The notes under the pieces: model-generated | The model's input: only the letters and a program-made list of their open reading frames with translations | Databases searched by the model: none | Told to the model about the DNA's origin: nothing | Part shown: positions 23,257 through 30,690 of the stretch, one piece after another | How the letters are laid out: the number at the start of each line of letters is the position of its first letter | Position numbering within the stretch: position 1 is the first letter of the stretch | From: Aminidesulfovibrio sp040307135 | GTDB taxonomy: Bacteria > Desulfobacterota > Desulfovibrionia > Desulfovibrionales > Desulfovibrionaceae | DNA: 33,368 bases | Assembly (NCBI GenBank): GCA_040307135.1 | Contig: JAWRKD010000128.1 | Span: forward strand, 1-33,368 | Direction: 5' to 3' | Translations under genes and position numbers: made by a program

Positions 23257-24321
23257 ATGCACGTGAAGACCTACAGAGGCCGCAGCGCCAAAGAGGCCCT
23301 GGACCAGGTCCGGGCCGAACTCGGGGAAGAGGCCGTGATCCTCTCCAACAAGACGATCACGGACAACGGTGCCAAGGTCTGCGAGATCACCGCCGCGGTG
23401 GAGCGCAGCGAAAGCCTGCGCGACCGCTCCCGCGAGGATGTCCTGGGCGAGGCCCTGGACGCCGCGGAATGGAGCCGGGAGTGGCGGCATATCAAAAGCT
23501 GCCTGCTCTCGCTCATGCGGCCCCAGATGGACCCCGCGGCGCTCGCCCCGCGCCAGCGCCTGAGTCTGGAGTACCTGGAGCGCGAAGGCGTGGACCAGGA
23601 CGTGCTCCTGGCCGTGTACCGCCGCCTGCGGGCGGACGCCAGCCTCTCCATCCTGCCCGTGCTCCAGGAACTGGCGCCGGTGCGCCCCTTCGAGTCAAAA
23701 AAATGGCCCCAGAAGTTCCACGCCCTGGCCGGGCCGCACGGCGCGGGCAAGACCACCTCGCTGGTGCGCTTGGCCCTGCGGGAAAAGAAGAAGAATCCCA
23801 AGGCCCGCATCTGCCTCGTCTCGGCCGACCAGGGCCAGGGCAAGGGCCGCATGGTGCTGCGGCACTATGCCGAACTCTCGGGCCTGGCCTTCCGGGAAGT
23901 GGCCGTGCGCGAAGACTTCGGGGCCCTGGTGGCGGACGCCCGCTCCTTCGACCGGGTCTTCCTGGACCTGCCGGGCCTGCCGCCGGGCGCCAGCCTGGAG
24001 ACCTGGCTGGGTTCCCGGGCCATGCTCCACTTCGAGGACCTGGCCGTGCACCTGGTGCTCAACCCGTATTACTGCCCGGCCCAGTTCCAGGCCTTCCGCG
24101 AGCGCTACGCCTGCGCGGCGGTGAAAAGCATCATCTGGACGAAACTCGATGAAGCCTGTACCTTCGGGGCACTGATCAATCTCCCGCACGGCAGCGGCCT
24201 GCCGGTCTCGGCCCTGTCCTGCGCGCCCGGCCTCACGGGCAGCCTGGTTCCGGCCCGGGGCGAGATGATCTGGAGGCTTCTGTTCAAGCACCAGCTGCCG
24301 GCCGAAGGCCTCGCCGCCTGA
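23257..24321 (+). CDS. flhF: flagellar GTPase FlhF (divergent G domain)
   Basis: A 354-residue SRP-type GTPase that places polar flagella. The N-terminal B domain (MHVKTYRGRSAKEALDQVRAELGEEAVILSNK) is standard. The G1 loop is GPHGAGKTT at 159-167, and the guanine motif TKLDE is at 295-299. Two usual motifs are altered: the TDTxRIGAxEQL region reads SADQGQGKGRMVLRHYAE (189-206), and the DTAGR region reads DLPGLP (237-242). GTP binding is likely kept but hydrolysis may be changed (inference). It starts three bases after flhA. Confidence 0.94.
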   Translation: MHVKTYRGRSAKEALDQVRAELGEEAVILSNKTITDNGAKVCEITAAVERSESLRDRSREDVLGEALDAAEWSREWRHIKSCLLSLMRPQMDPAALAPRQRLSLEYLEREGVDQDVLLAVYRRLRADASLSILPVLQELAPVRPFESKKWPQKFHALAGPHGAGKTTSLVRLALREKKKNPKARICLVSADQGQGKGRMVLRHYAELSGLAFREVAVREDFGALVADARSFDRVFLDLPGLPPGASLETWLGSRAMLHFEDLAVHLVLNPYYCPAQFQAFRERYACAAVKSIIWTKLDEACTFGALINLPHGSGLPVSALSCAPGLTGSLVPARGEMIWRLLFKHQLPAEGLAA

Positions 24322-24343
24322 CCCGAGCCGGCCAGGAGAATCG

Positions 24344-25171
24344 ATGAGCGCGCGACTCCCCATGGTCTTCTCCGTGACCTCCGGCAAGGGCGGCGTGGGC
24401 AAGACCAACATCTCGGCCAACCTGGCCCTGTGCCTGGCCCGCATGGGCAAGCGCGTGGTGCTCCTGGACGCCGACCTGGGCCTGGCCAACGTGGACGTGA
24501 TCCTGGGCCTGGCCCCCAAGCTGAACCTCTTCCACCTTTTCCACGAGGGCGTGACCCTGGATCAGATCCTCCTGGACACGCCCTACGGCTTCCGCATCCT
24601 GCCCGCATCCTCGGGCGTGGCCGAGATGGTCAGCCTGGATACGGGCCAGAAGCTGGACCTGCTGGCCTCCATGGACGCCCTGGAGGGCGACATCGACTAC
24701 CTCATCGTGGACACCGGCGCGGGCATCAGCGAGAACGTGCTCTATTTCAACCTGGCGGCGCAGGAGCGGCTCCTGGTCCTGACCCCGGAGCCCACCTCCC
24801 TCACCGACGCCTACGCCCTGGTCAAGGTGCTCAAGAACCAGCACGGCGTGGAGCGCTTCCGCGTGCTGGTGAACATGGTCCGCGAGCCCAAGCAGGCCCG
24901 CGAGACCTTCGTGCGCCTGTCCGAGGCCTGCGACCACTTTCTCTCCGGGGTTTCCCTGGACCTGGTGGGCGCCATCCCCCAGGACCCGGCCATGAAGAAG
25001 GCCGTGGTGCAGCAGACCCCGATCTGCAAGCACGCCCCGGACTCCGCTGCGGCCAAGGCCCTGGAGGCGACCGCGCGGACCATCAGCTCCTGGAAGACGG
25101 CGGCAAGGACCGATGGCAATATTAAGTTCTTCTGGAAAAAGCTCCTCTTCCACGAACCCTCCGTGGCGTGA
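24344..25171 (+). CDS. flhG: flagellar number regulator FlhG (MinD/ParA-like ATPase)
   Basis: A 275-residue deviant Walker ATPase that limits flagellar number, usually with FlhF. The P-loop KGGVGKT is at residues 15-21 with the signature Lys15. DADLGLANVDVILG and DYLIVDTGAGIS are the MinD/FleN motifs. A C-terminal basic amphipathic helix (about 260-270, IKFFWKKLLF) would bind the membrane. It lies 22 bases after flhF and its last 59 bases overlap fliA. In polar flagellates FlhG also restrains the master activator FleQ/FlrA. Confidence 0.95.
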   Translation: MSARLPMVFSVTSGKGGVGKTNISANLALCLARMGKRVVLLDADLGLANVDVILGLAPKLNLFHLFHEGVTLDQILLDTPYGFRILPASSGVAEMVSLDTGQKLDLLASMDALEGDIDYLIVDTGAGISENVLYFNLAAQERLLVLTPEPTSLTDAYALVKVLKNQHGVERFRVLVNMVREPKQARETFVRLSEACDHFLSGVSLDLVGAIPQDPAMKKAVVQQTPICKHAPDSAAAKALEATARTISSWKTAARTDGNIKFFWKKLLFHEPSVA

Positions 25172-25904
25172 ACTGGAGCAGGGACTGAAGTCCTGGGACG
25201 CCTTTTCCCCCCGCGAGCGGGAAGAGGTGGTCCGCCACTACGGCCCCAAGATCCGCATCCTGGCCCTGCGCCTCAAGTCCAAGCTGCCCCAGAGCGTGGA
25301 GCTCAACGAGCTCATCAGCGCGGGCAGCCTGGGCCTGCTGGACGCCCTGGGCAAGTTCCGCCCGGAGTTCGGCATCAAGTTCGACACCTATTCCGAGAAC
25401 CGCATCAAGGGCGCCATGCTCGACGAGCTGCGGCGCATGGACTGGTTTTCCCGGGGCCTGCGCCACAAGGTCAAGGTCATCGAGGACGCCATGCGCCAGA
25501 TCGAGCACGAGACCGGCGAGTCGCCCAACCACGCCCAGATCGAGGAACGCACAGGGCTCTCCTCCCGCGAGGTCCAGCAGGGCCTGGAGGCCCTGCAGAA
25601 CAACCTCTGCGTGAACATCGACTCCCTGCACGAATCCATCATGGGCAACCGCGAGATGCTCACCGAGAACGAGCCTTACCAGTCCACGGCCTTCCAGGAG
25701 CTGGTGAACAAGGTGGCCGGGCTCATCGAGGAATTGACGCCGCGCGAGAAGCTGGTAATTTCGCTCTATTACAGCGAAGAATTGAACATGAAGGAGACGG
25801 CCGAGGTCATGGACATCACCGAGGGCCGCGTCTCCCAGCTCCATTCGCAGGCCCTGCTCAAGCTCCGGGAAAACTTCCGGGCCCGCTTCGAGCCCGGGGA
25901 ATAG
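25113..25904 (+). CDS. fliA: flagellar sigma factor FliA (sigma-28)
   Basis: A 263-residue sigma factor for late flagellar and chemotaxis genes. Region 2 includes LISAGSLGLLDALGKFRPEFGIKFDTYSENRIKGAMLDELRRMDW, typical of FliA/WhiG. Region 3 follows (GESPNHAQIEERTGL). Region 4 has ELTPREKLVISLYYSEELNMKETAEVMDITEGRVSQLHSQALLKL. The ATG has AAGGA upstream and lies inside flhG, giving a 59-base overlap. The next in-frame Met falls well inside region 2, so this start is favoured. Confidence 0.97.
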   Translation: MAILSSSGKSSSSTNPPWRELEQGLKSWDAFSPREREEVVRHYGPKIRILALRLKSKLPQSVELNELISAGSLGLLDALGKFRPEFGIKFDTYSENRIKGAMLDELRRMDWFSRGLRHKVKVIEDAMRQIEHETGESPNHAQIEERTGLSSREVQQGLEALQNNLCVNIDSLHESIMGNREMLTENEPYQSTAFQELVNKVAGLIEELTPREKLVISLYYSEELNMKETAEVMDITEGRVSQLHSQALLKLRENFRARFEPGE

Positions 25905-25918
25905 GCAGGGAGAGCGCC

Positions 25919-26302
25919 ATGGCCGCCGACCTCAACATCCGCATCCTGGTGGTGGACGACTTCTCCACCATGCGCAAGATCATCAAGAACATCCTGCGCC
26001 AGCTGGGCTACTCCAACGTGGTGGAGGCCGACGACGGCTCCACTGCCTGGGACGTGCTGAACCGGGACCACATCGAGTTCATCATCTCGGATTGGAACAT
26101 GCCCAAGATGAGCGGCATCGAGCTTCTGCGCAAGGTCCGGGCCAGCGAGGAATACGGCGGCCTGCCCTTCCTCATGGTCACGGCCGAGGCCCAGCAGGAG
26201 AACATCATCGAGGCCGTGCAGGCCAAGGTCTCCAACTACATCGTCAAACCCTTCACGCCGGAAACCCTGGATCAGAAGATCCAGAAGATCTTCGGCAAAT
26301 AG
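25919..26302 (+). CDS. cheY: chemotaxis response regulator CheY
   Basis: A 127-residue single receiver domain that, when phosphorylated, binds the motor switch FliM. The acidic pocket is D13 and D14, the phospho-acceptor is D58 (ISDWNMP), and the switch residues are T88, Y107 and K110 (NYIVKPF). FSTMRKIIKNILRQLGY and SDWNMPKMSGIELLRKVR are very close to classical CheY. The ATG follows GCAGGGAGAGC. It sits 14 bases after fliA. No cheA or cheZ is present here. Confidence 0.95.
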   Translation: MAADLNIRILVVDDFSTMRKIIKNILRQLGYSNVVEADDGSTAWDVLNRDHIEFIISDWNMPKMSGIELLRKVRASEEYGGLPFLMVTAEAQQENIIEAVQAKVSNYIVKPFTPETLDQKIQKIFGK

Positions 26303-26323
26303 CGCGCAGGGGGAATCCGCGGC

Positions 26324-27040
26324 ATGCTCTTCATCGTCCCCGACGACACGGACGATTCGGCTGCGGCCGGCGCGCCGGCGGAAGGCCTCAAGGCCCAGCT
26401 GGACGACGGCGGCGAGGCCAGCCGCGGGGCCAAGAAGGTCGATCTGGACCTGGACGACGCCCCCTTCCTGGAAGAGGAGGAAGAGGAGCAGCCCGAACCC
26501 GAACCGGAACCCCCGGCCCTGGAGCCGGAGAAACCGGCCCGCCGGCTCCCGGCCTGGCTCAAGAACAAGTTCCTGTGGATCGCCGTGGTGGTGATCCTGG
26601 TGGCCCTGGGCGTGGTGATCAAGTTCCTGTTCCTGAACAAGCCCGTGCCGCCGCCCCCGCCGCCGGTGGAGGAGAAGAAGGACGAGGCGCCCCCGCCGCC
26701 CGAGCCCGTGGAGCAGGTCAAGCCCAAGGACGAGGGCGAGACCATCCTGCGGCTGGACCCCTTCTGGGTGGAGCAGCGGGACAAGGACGGAAACATCCGC
26801 TTCCTGACGGTGCGCATCGTGTTCAGCACCAAGGACCAGAACCTGGCCCGCAACCTGACCCAGGAGACGCTCACCGTGCGCAACGCGGTGTATTACTACC
26901 TCAAAAATAAAGATCTCCAGTATCTGGCCGATGAGAAGAATGCGGAACGGCTCAAGAAGGAACTGCTCACCGTGGTGAACCAGTACATGGGCGCCGGGCA
27001 GTTCGAAAACCTCCTCTTCGAGGAGTATGTGGTGAAGTGA
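26324..27040 (+). CDS. FliL-like flagellar basal-body/stator-associated protein
   Basis: A 238-residue inner membrane protein. An acidic, Glu/Pro-rich cytoplasmic segment (about residues 1-75, with EEEEEEQPEPEPEP) precedes one membrane helix (about 83-104). A Pro/Glu/Lys-rich linker (PPPPPP and EEKKDEAPPPPEP) follows. The C-terminal FliL domain (about 140-238) includes FLTVRIVFST, then RNAVYYYLKNKD and LKKELLTVVNQYM, ending FENLLFEEYVVK. FliL proteins surround the stator and tune torque. The cytoplasmic extension is longer than in E. coli FliL, so it may be a paralogue. It is 21 bases after cheY. Confidence 0.85.
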   Translation: MLFIVPDDTDDSAAAGAPAEGLKAQLDDGGEASRGAKKVDLDLDDAPFLEEEEEEQPEPEPEPPALEPEKPARRLPAWLKNKFLWIAVVVILVALGVVIKFLFLNKPVPPPPPPVEEKKDEAPPPPEPVEQVKPKDEGETILRLDPFWVEQRDKDGNIRFLTVRIVFSTKDQNLARNLTQETLTVRNAVYYYLKNKDLQYLADEKNAERLKKELLTVVNQYMGAGQFENLLFEEYVVK

Positions 27041-27041
27041 G

Positions 27042-27362
27042 ATGCCCTCGCCCCTGGACCTCCCCCTGCTCGTGTCCCAGCTGCCCTACGTGCAGCAGGT
27101 GACGCACGCCGAAGAGGCCAAGGCCGAGGCCCAGCAGACCCACTTCGCCCCTTTGCTGGACAAGAAGATCCGCGAGGACCGCGAGACGGTGCAGAACGTG
27201 GAGCATCCGGAAGCGGCCGAACCCGTGGACCGCGACGGCGGCCAGGACCGCCCCGCCCACTACGGCCAGCAGCGCGAACGCAAGCCGCACGAGCCCGAGC
27301 AGGAACCCGTGGCCTCCAACGCCTCGCCCTGGACCGGCAACATCATCAACGTGAAAATCTAG
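27042..27362 (+). CDS. small soluble protein of unknown function in the flagellar operon
   Basis: A 106-residue, highly charged and probably disordered protein. The N-terminus (PSPLDLPLLVSQLPYVQQV) could be an amphipathic binding segment. The middle is Lys/Glu/Gln-rich, and the C-terminus ends NIINVKI. It starts one base after the FliL-like stop (TGAGATG) with GGAG-like bases upstream, so it is clearly part of the operon. I do not recognise the family. A flagellar chaperone or rod/hook accessory role is only suggested by position. Confidence 0.75.
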   Translation: MPSPLDLPLLVSQLPYVQQVTHAEEAKAEAQQTHFAPLLDKKIREDRETVQNVEHPEAAEPVDRDGGQDRPAHYGQQRERKPHEPEQEPVASNASPWTGNIINVKI

Positions 27363-27463
27363 CCCCGCCCCAGGCAGGGTTTTTGCAAATCTCCGGGAAA
27401 CGCGGCCGCGGGAGGCGTCTTCTTGACGCCCGGCGCGCAGCCGCCCTGCCCGCGAGGTTGCGC

Positions 27464-27883
27464 ATGGATTTCGCCACCCTGCTCCTGGTCCTGGTCTCCA
27501 TGGCCGAACTGGCCCTGCTCTCCGTGGTGGTGGCCTTCTTCCAGCGGCTCAAGCGCTCCGAGGCCCTGGTCCAGACCCTCCAGGCCCGGCAGAGCGAGCT
27601 GGTGCGCAAACTCCAGCTCAACGCCCAGATGGAGCAGGAACTGGTGGAAAGCTTCCGCCGCCGCCAGGAGGAGCTCACCCGCCTGGACCGGCTCCTGGAA
27701 GAGCGCACCAGACAGTTGGATGGGCTGGTCAAGCAGGCCGAGACCTTCACCCGCTCCCCGCGTTTCCTGCGCCAGGTCATTCTCGCGGGGCACGGCGAGG
27801 GCAAGCCCGTCCCGGCCCTGGCCAAGGCCACGGGCCTGTCCGTGGACGAGGTAGCCATCATCATCAACCAGGCCGGCAACTGA
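27464..27883 (+). CDS. SwrB-like membrane-anchored coiled-coil protein (architecture only)
   Basis: A 139-residue protein with an N-terminal membrane helix (about residues 4-26), a long coiled coil (about 28-95, ELVRKLQLNAQMEQELVESF and on), and a C-terminal helix-turn-helix-like tail (about 110-138, PVPALAKATGLSVDEVAIII). This three-part order resembles Bacillus SwrB/DUF6115, which aids flagellar export-gate activation. That match is by architecture, not sequence identity. The ATG at 27464 has GAGG seven bases upstream; an in-frame ATG at 27383 would add a basic tail before the membrane helix and is less likely. The 101-base gap before it contains a small hairpin (27414-27430). Confidence 0.75.
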   Translation: MDFATLLLVLVSMAELALLSVVVAFFQRLKRSEALVQTLQARQSELVRKLQLNAQMEQELVESFRRRQEELTRLDRLLEERTRQLDGLVKQAETFTRSPRFLRQVILAGHGEGKPVPALAKATGLSVDEVAIIINQAGN

Positions 27884-27898
27884 GCGGCCTCCGCGGCC

Positions 27899-28666
27899 AT
27901 GTACGACGCCTTCGAGGCCCAGACCCGCCAGACGGCCTTCCGCAGACGCCACCGCCCCGGCCAGAAGGTGCGGGCGCGCATGCTCCGCGCCGAGGGCCCG
28001 GACCTGGCCTGGGTCTCGGTGGAGGGCCAGGAGCTTCTGGCCCGGGTCAGCCCGCTGCCGCCGCCCGGCGCGCCCCTGCTCTTTCTCATCGTCAGCCTGG
28101 AACCGGAGATCCGGCTCCAGGACGTGACCCCGGCCTTTGTCCCGGCCTCACCCCTGGGCTCCCTAGTGGCGGACTTCACCAACGCCCGCCACCGCTACGA
28201 CGCCCTGGCCCGCGCCATCCCCGCGCCATCCAGGCCCGAGGGCAATTCCCCGGCCGCGCTGATCCGGGTTCTGCGCGCCGAGCCGGATCTGGCCCGGGCC
28301 CTGCTGGCCTGCGCCCAGAGCGCCGCGACCCTGTCCCGGGCCATGGAGCCGGGCCGCCGCCTGCTCTGGCAGCCCTGGCTGCCTCTGGGGGCCGAGCGCC
28401 ACGAGACCGTGCTGCGCCGCACCGAGGGCGGCCTGCTGGCCCTGGAAACCGGATTCTTCCAGCCCGGACGCGGCCAGGCCCGCATCCGCCTGTTCCTCAA
28501 GCCGCCCCGGGCCTCCTACCGCATCCTCCGGGACAATCCCGCGGCCTGGCCCGAACCGCCGCACCCGCCCTTCCCGGGCCTGGGCCTGGACCTGGAGTCC
28601 TTCGGCGTGGAGCGCCTGCCTCCCGGATCCGGCGGGGTCCTGGCCGACGCCCTGGCCGGACGCTGA
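27899..28666 (+). CDS. protein of unknown function at the end of the flagellar operon
   Basis: A 255-residue soluble protein I do not recognise. Its N-terminal third has a beta-rich stretch (GQKVRARMLRAEGPDLAWVSVEGQELLARV) resembling a small barrel. The middle is helical, and the C-terminal part (LLALETGFFQPGRGQARIRLFLKPP) looks like a beta sheet. A distant link to hook-length control or PilZ-like proteins can be imagined, but no diagnostic motif is present. It follows the SwrB-like gene by 15 bases and ends just before a strong terminator, so it is the last gene of the operon. Confidence 0.72.
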   Translation: MYDAFEAQTRQTAFRRRHRPGQKVRARMLRAEGPDLAWVSVEGQELLARVSPLPPPGAPLLFLIVSLEPEIRLQDVTPAFVPASPLGSLVADFTNARHRYDALARAIPAPSRPEGNSPAALIRVLRAEPDLARALLACAQSAATLSRAMEPGRRLLWQPWLPLGAERHETVLRRTEGGLLALETGFFQPGRGQARIRLFLKPPRASYRILRDNPAAWPEPPHPPFPGLGLDLESFGVERLPPGSGGVLADALAGR

Positions 28667-28674
28667 ACAAAAAA

Positions 28675-28694
28675 AAGCCGCCTTGCGGCGGCTT
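28675..28694. terminator. bidirectional intrinsic terminator
   Basis: An eight-pair stem AAGCCGCC with GGCGGCTT (loop TTGC) is flanked by eight A on the left and CCTTT on the right. On the minus strand it ends lpxC with a long T run; on the plus strand it ends the flagellar operon. Confidence 0.85.
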
Positions 28695-28716
28695 CCTTTC
28701 GGGATCGGAACCGGAA

Positions 28717-29643
28717 TCAGGCCACGGCCTGGGCCGGACGCGCGGCCTTGCCCGGCAGGGTCTTCACTTCCGCGGCCGGGACCGGGGCGGGCAGCTCCAC
28801 CTCTTCCAGATACTCGTCGCGGTGGGCGTCCAGGTAGCGCAGGAAGGCGTTGTTCATGGCGTGGCCCGAGGCGAAGACCTCGAAGCTGCCGTACAGGGGC
28901 AGGCCGATGATGGCCATGTCGCCCACGAAGTCCAGGAGCTTGTGCCGCACGAACTCGTCCTTGTAGCGCAGACCGTCGGCGTTGAGCACGTTGTACTCGT
29001 CCAGGACCACGGCGTTGTCCAGGGACCCGCCCAGGGCCAGGCCGTTGGCGTGCAGGTAGTCCACTTCCTTCAGGAAGCCGAAGGTGCGGGCCTTGGCCAA
29101 CTCGCTGGTGAAGGTGCGGGGCGAACCTTCCCACTTCAGGTTCTGGCGGCCGATGAGCGGATGGGTGAATTCGATGGTGTAGTCCACGCGGAAACCGGAG
29201 AAGGGCTCGGCCTTGATGAAGCGGCCCTCGCTCTCGAAGCGGATGGGGGTCTTGAGAGCCAGCACCCGGCGGGCCTTGGACTGGGTGCGCACGCCGGCCT
29301 GGTTCAGGAGATAGACGAAGGAGGCCGAGCTGCCGTCCATGATCGGGATCTCGCGGCCCTGGACCTCCACGTGGATGTTGTCGATGCCCAGGCCGCGGAT
29401 GGCGGCCAGCAGATGCTCCACCGTGGCCAGGGTCTCCTGACCGTTGCCCAGGGTGGTGGCCAGCCCGGTGTCCACCACCAGGGAGGGGTTGGGAGCCAGG
29501 AAGGCAGAGCCGGAACCGTTGCGGATCGAAAACAAAATGCCTGCATCTTCCAGGGCCGGCCGCAGGGTGAGTTCAACCTGCTTGCCGCTGTGCAGCCCGA
29601 TGCCCTTGCAGCGCACGGTCTTACGGATGGTGGTCTGTAGCAT
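28717..29643 (-). CDS. lpxC: UDP-3-O-acyl-N-acetylglucosamine deacetylase LpxC
   Basis: Catalyses the committed step of lipid A synthesis in the cytoplasm. It has 308 residues. The N-terminal GIGLHSGKQV is standard. Catalytic and zinc residues are present: E76 and H77 (VEHLLAA), H234 and D238 (FVRHKLLDFVGD), and H261 (SGHAMNN). MDGSSASFV and DEYNVLNADGLRY are also typical. It has an unusual Pro/Ala-rich C-terminal tail (about 285-308). The ATG has GGAGGG five bases upstream. A sigma-54-type promoter ends about 11 bases before the start codon. Confidence 0.97.
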   Translation of the reverse strand: MLQTTIRKTVRCKGIGLHSGKQVELTLRPALEDAGILFSIRNGSGSAFLAPNPSLVVDTGLATTLGNGQETLATVEHLLAAIRGLGIDNIHVEVQGREIPIMDGSSASFVYLLNQAGVRTQSKARRVLALKTPIRFESEGRFIKAEPFSGFRVDYTIEFTHPLIGRQNLKWEGSPRTFTSELAKARTFGFLKEVDYLHANGLALGGSLDNAVVLDEYNVLNADGLRYKDEFVRHKLLDFVGDMAIIGLPLYGSFEVFASGHAMNNAFLRYLDAHRDEYLEEVELPAPVPAAEVKTLPGKAARPAQAVA

Positions 29644-29664
29644 ACTCCCTCCGAAGCCGCCTCA

Positions 29665-29680
29665 AGCAAGAACGATGCCA
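29665..29680 (-). promoter_or_regulatory. sigma-54 (-24/-12) promoter for lpxC
   Basis: On the minus strand TGGCAT (29680-29675) and TTGCT (29669-29665) have GG and GC exactly ten bases apart. The match to TGGCAC-N5-TTGCW is one mismatch. Initiation near 29654 leaves an 11-base leader, TCGGAGGGAGT, that holds the ribosome site. No sigma-70 promoter with normal spacing is visible in the gap. Confidence 0.6.
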
Positions 29681-29710
29681 GCAAGTCTAGAGTTTATTTT
29701 ATGCTGAAAT

Positions 29711-29723
29711 TACGGATCGATAT
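29711..29723 (-). promoter_or_regulatory. possible IHF-like site in the lpxC upstream region
   Basis: On the minus strand TATCGATCCGTAA matches WATCARNNNNTTR at seven of nine defined positions. It lies between the sigma-54 promoter and the three upstream motifs, where a DNA bend would be needed for looping. Confidence 0.2.
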
Positions 29724-29748
29724 GTAAACCGTTGCGCGATGCGCGATG

Positions 29749-29817
29749 TGTGGCGGAAACGCCATTTCGTAAGCGTTTCACCACAGTTCCAGGGGTCAGT
29801 GTAGCGTTTTCGCCACA
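29749..29817. promoter_or_regulatory. three operator/enhancer-like motif copies upstream of lpxC
   Basis: Copy A (29749-29764, plus) reads TGTGGCGGAAACGCCA. Copy B (29785-29770, minus) reads TGTGGTGAAACGCTTA. Copy C (29817-29800, minus) reads TGTGGCGAAAACGCTACA. Copies A and C are imperfect palindromes with arms TGGCG/CGCCA and TGTGGCG/CGCTACA. Centres lie about 20 and 31 bases apart, near two and three helical turns. They sit about 95-163 bases upstream of the predicted lpxC start. Confidence 0.5.
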
Positions 29818-29822
29818 ATCCT

Positions 29823-30683
29823 TCAGCCCCGCTGCACCGCCACCACCCGCTCCAGGCCGGCCAGATCGCGGAGCACGGCGGCCTGGGAAAACGCGGCCTG
29901 GGCCTGGAAAATCTCCAGGGCCGCCGCGCCCTGATCCCAGCCGATCTCCATGAAGCCCCAGCCTCCCGGGGCCAGGAGCCGGGCCATTTCCGGGGCCTGG
30001 GCCCGCACCTGGTCCAAGCCGTCCGCCCCGCCCAGCAGGGCCAGTTGCGGCTCGAAGTCCCGCACCTCAGGCGAGAGCCGTTCGTAATCCCGGGCGTTCA
30101 CATAAGGGGGGTTGGCCAAGGCCAGGAGGCAGGAGGCGTCCGCCAGGGGGCAACGCCCGGCGTCGCCCCGGGCCAGGAGCACGCGCTCCAGGACCCCGTG
30201 CCGGGCGGCGTTGTCCCGGGCCACGGCCAAGGCAGCGGAGCTCACGTCCACGGCCGCCACCCGGGCCCGGGGAAAGAGCACGGCCAGGCCCACGGCCAGG
30301 CAGCCCGAGCCCGTGCCCAGGTCCGCGGCCAAGAAGGCGGCGTCCTTGGGCAGTCTGGCCTGGGCCTCTTCCAGGAGCTGTTCAGTCTCGGGCCGGGGAA
30401 CGAGCACGTCGCGGCTCACCCCGAATTCCAGGCCGAAAAACTCCTTGCGGCCCAGGATCAGGGCCACGGGCTCGCCCCGGCCCCGGCGGGCCAGCAGACC
30501 GCGGGCCCGGTCCAGCTCGTCCCCGGCCAGGGGCCGGTCCAGGTCCAGGAAGAGGTGAAGCCGGTCCAGGCCCAGGGTTTCAGCCAGGAGCAGCTCGGCG
30601 GACAGGCGCGGGGAATCCACCCCGCGCTCGGCGAGAAAGGCTTCGGATTTCTTGAGGATATCCCGGACGCTGGGCCCGTTCAT
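29823..30683 (-). CDS. prmC: release factor glutamine methyltransferase PrmC
   Basis: Methylates the Gln of the GGQ motif in release factors, using S-adenosylmethionine. It has 286 residues. The SAM-binding motif DLGTGSG is at 121-127, and the catalytic NPPY is at 191-194. The N-terminal helical domain that contacts the release factor is present (about residues 1-75), and VPRPETEQL is typical. It follows prfA, its substrate gene, by seven bases. Confidence 0.96.
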   Translation of the reverse strand: MNGPSVRDILKKSEAFLAERGVDSPRLSAELLLAETLGLDRLHLFLDLDRPLAGDELDRARGLLARRGRGEPVALILGRKEFFGLEFGVSRDVLVPRPETEQLLEEAQARLPKDAAFLAADLGTGSGCLAVGLAVLFPRARVAAVDVSSAALAVARDNAARHGVLERVLLARGDAGRCPLADASCLLALANPPYVNARDYERLSPEVRDFEPQLALLGGADGLDQVRAQAPEMARLLAPGGWGFMEIGWDQGAAALEIFQAQAAFSQAAVLRDLAGLERVVAVQRG

Positions 30684-30690
30684 GGGCGCG

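Noticed and set aside
21076..23490. 804-codon open frame on the minus strand opposite flhA
   Set aside because: Composition is an antisense shadow (Gly/His/Asp/Gln-rich) of a gene with clear family motifs; no ribosome site or domain.
29690..29735. Sigma-70 promoter for lpxC (TTTACA with TAAAAT)
   Set aside because: The spacer would be 21 bases, too long for normal sigma-70 use; other pairings have poor boxes.
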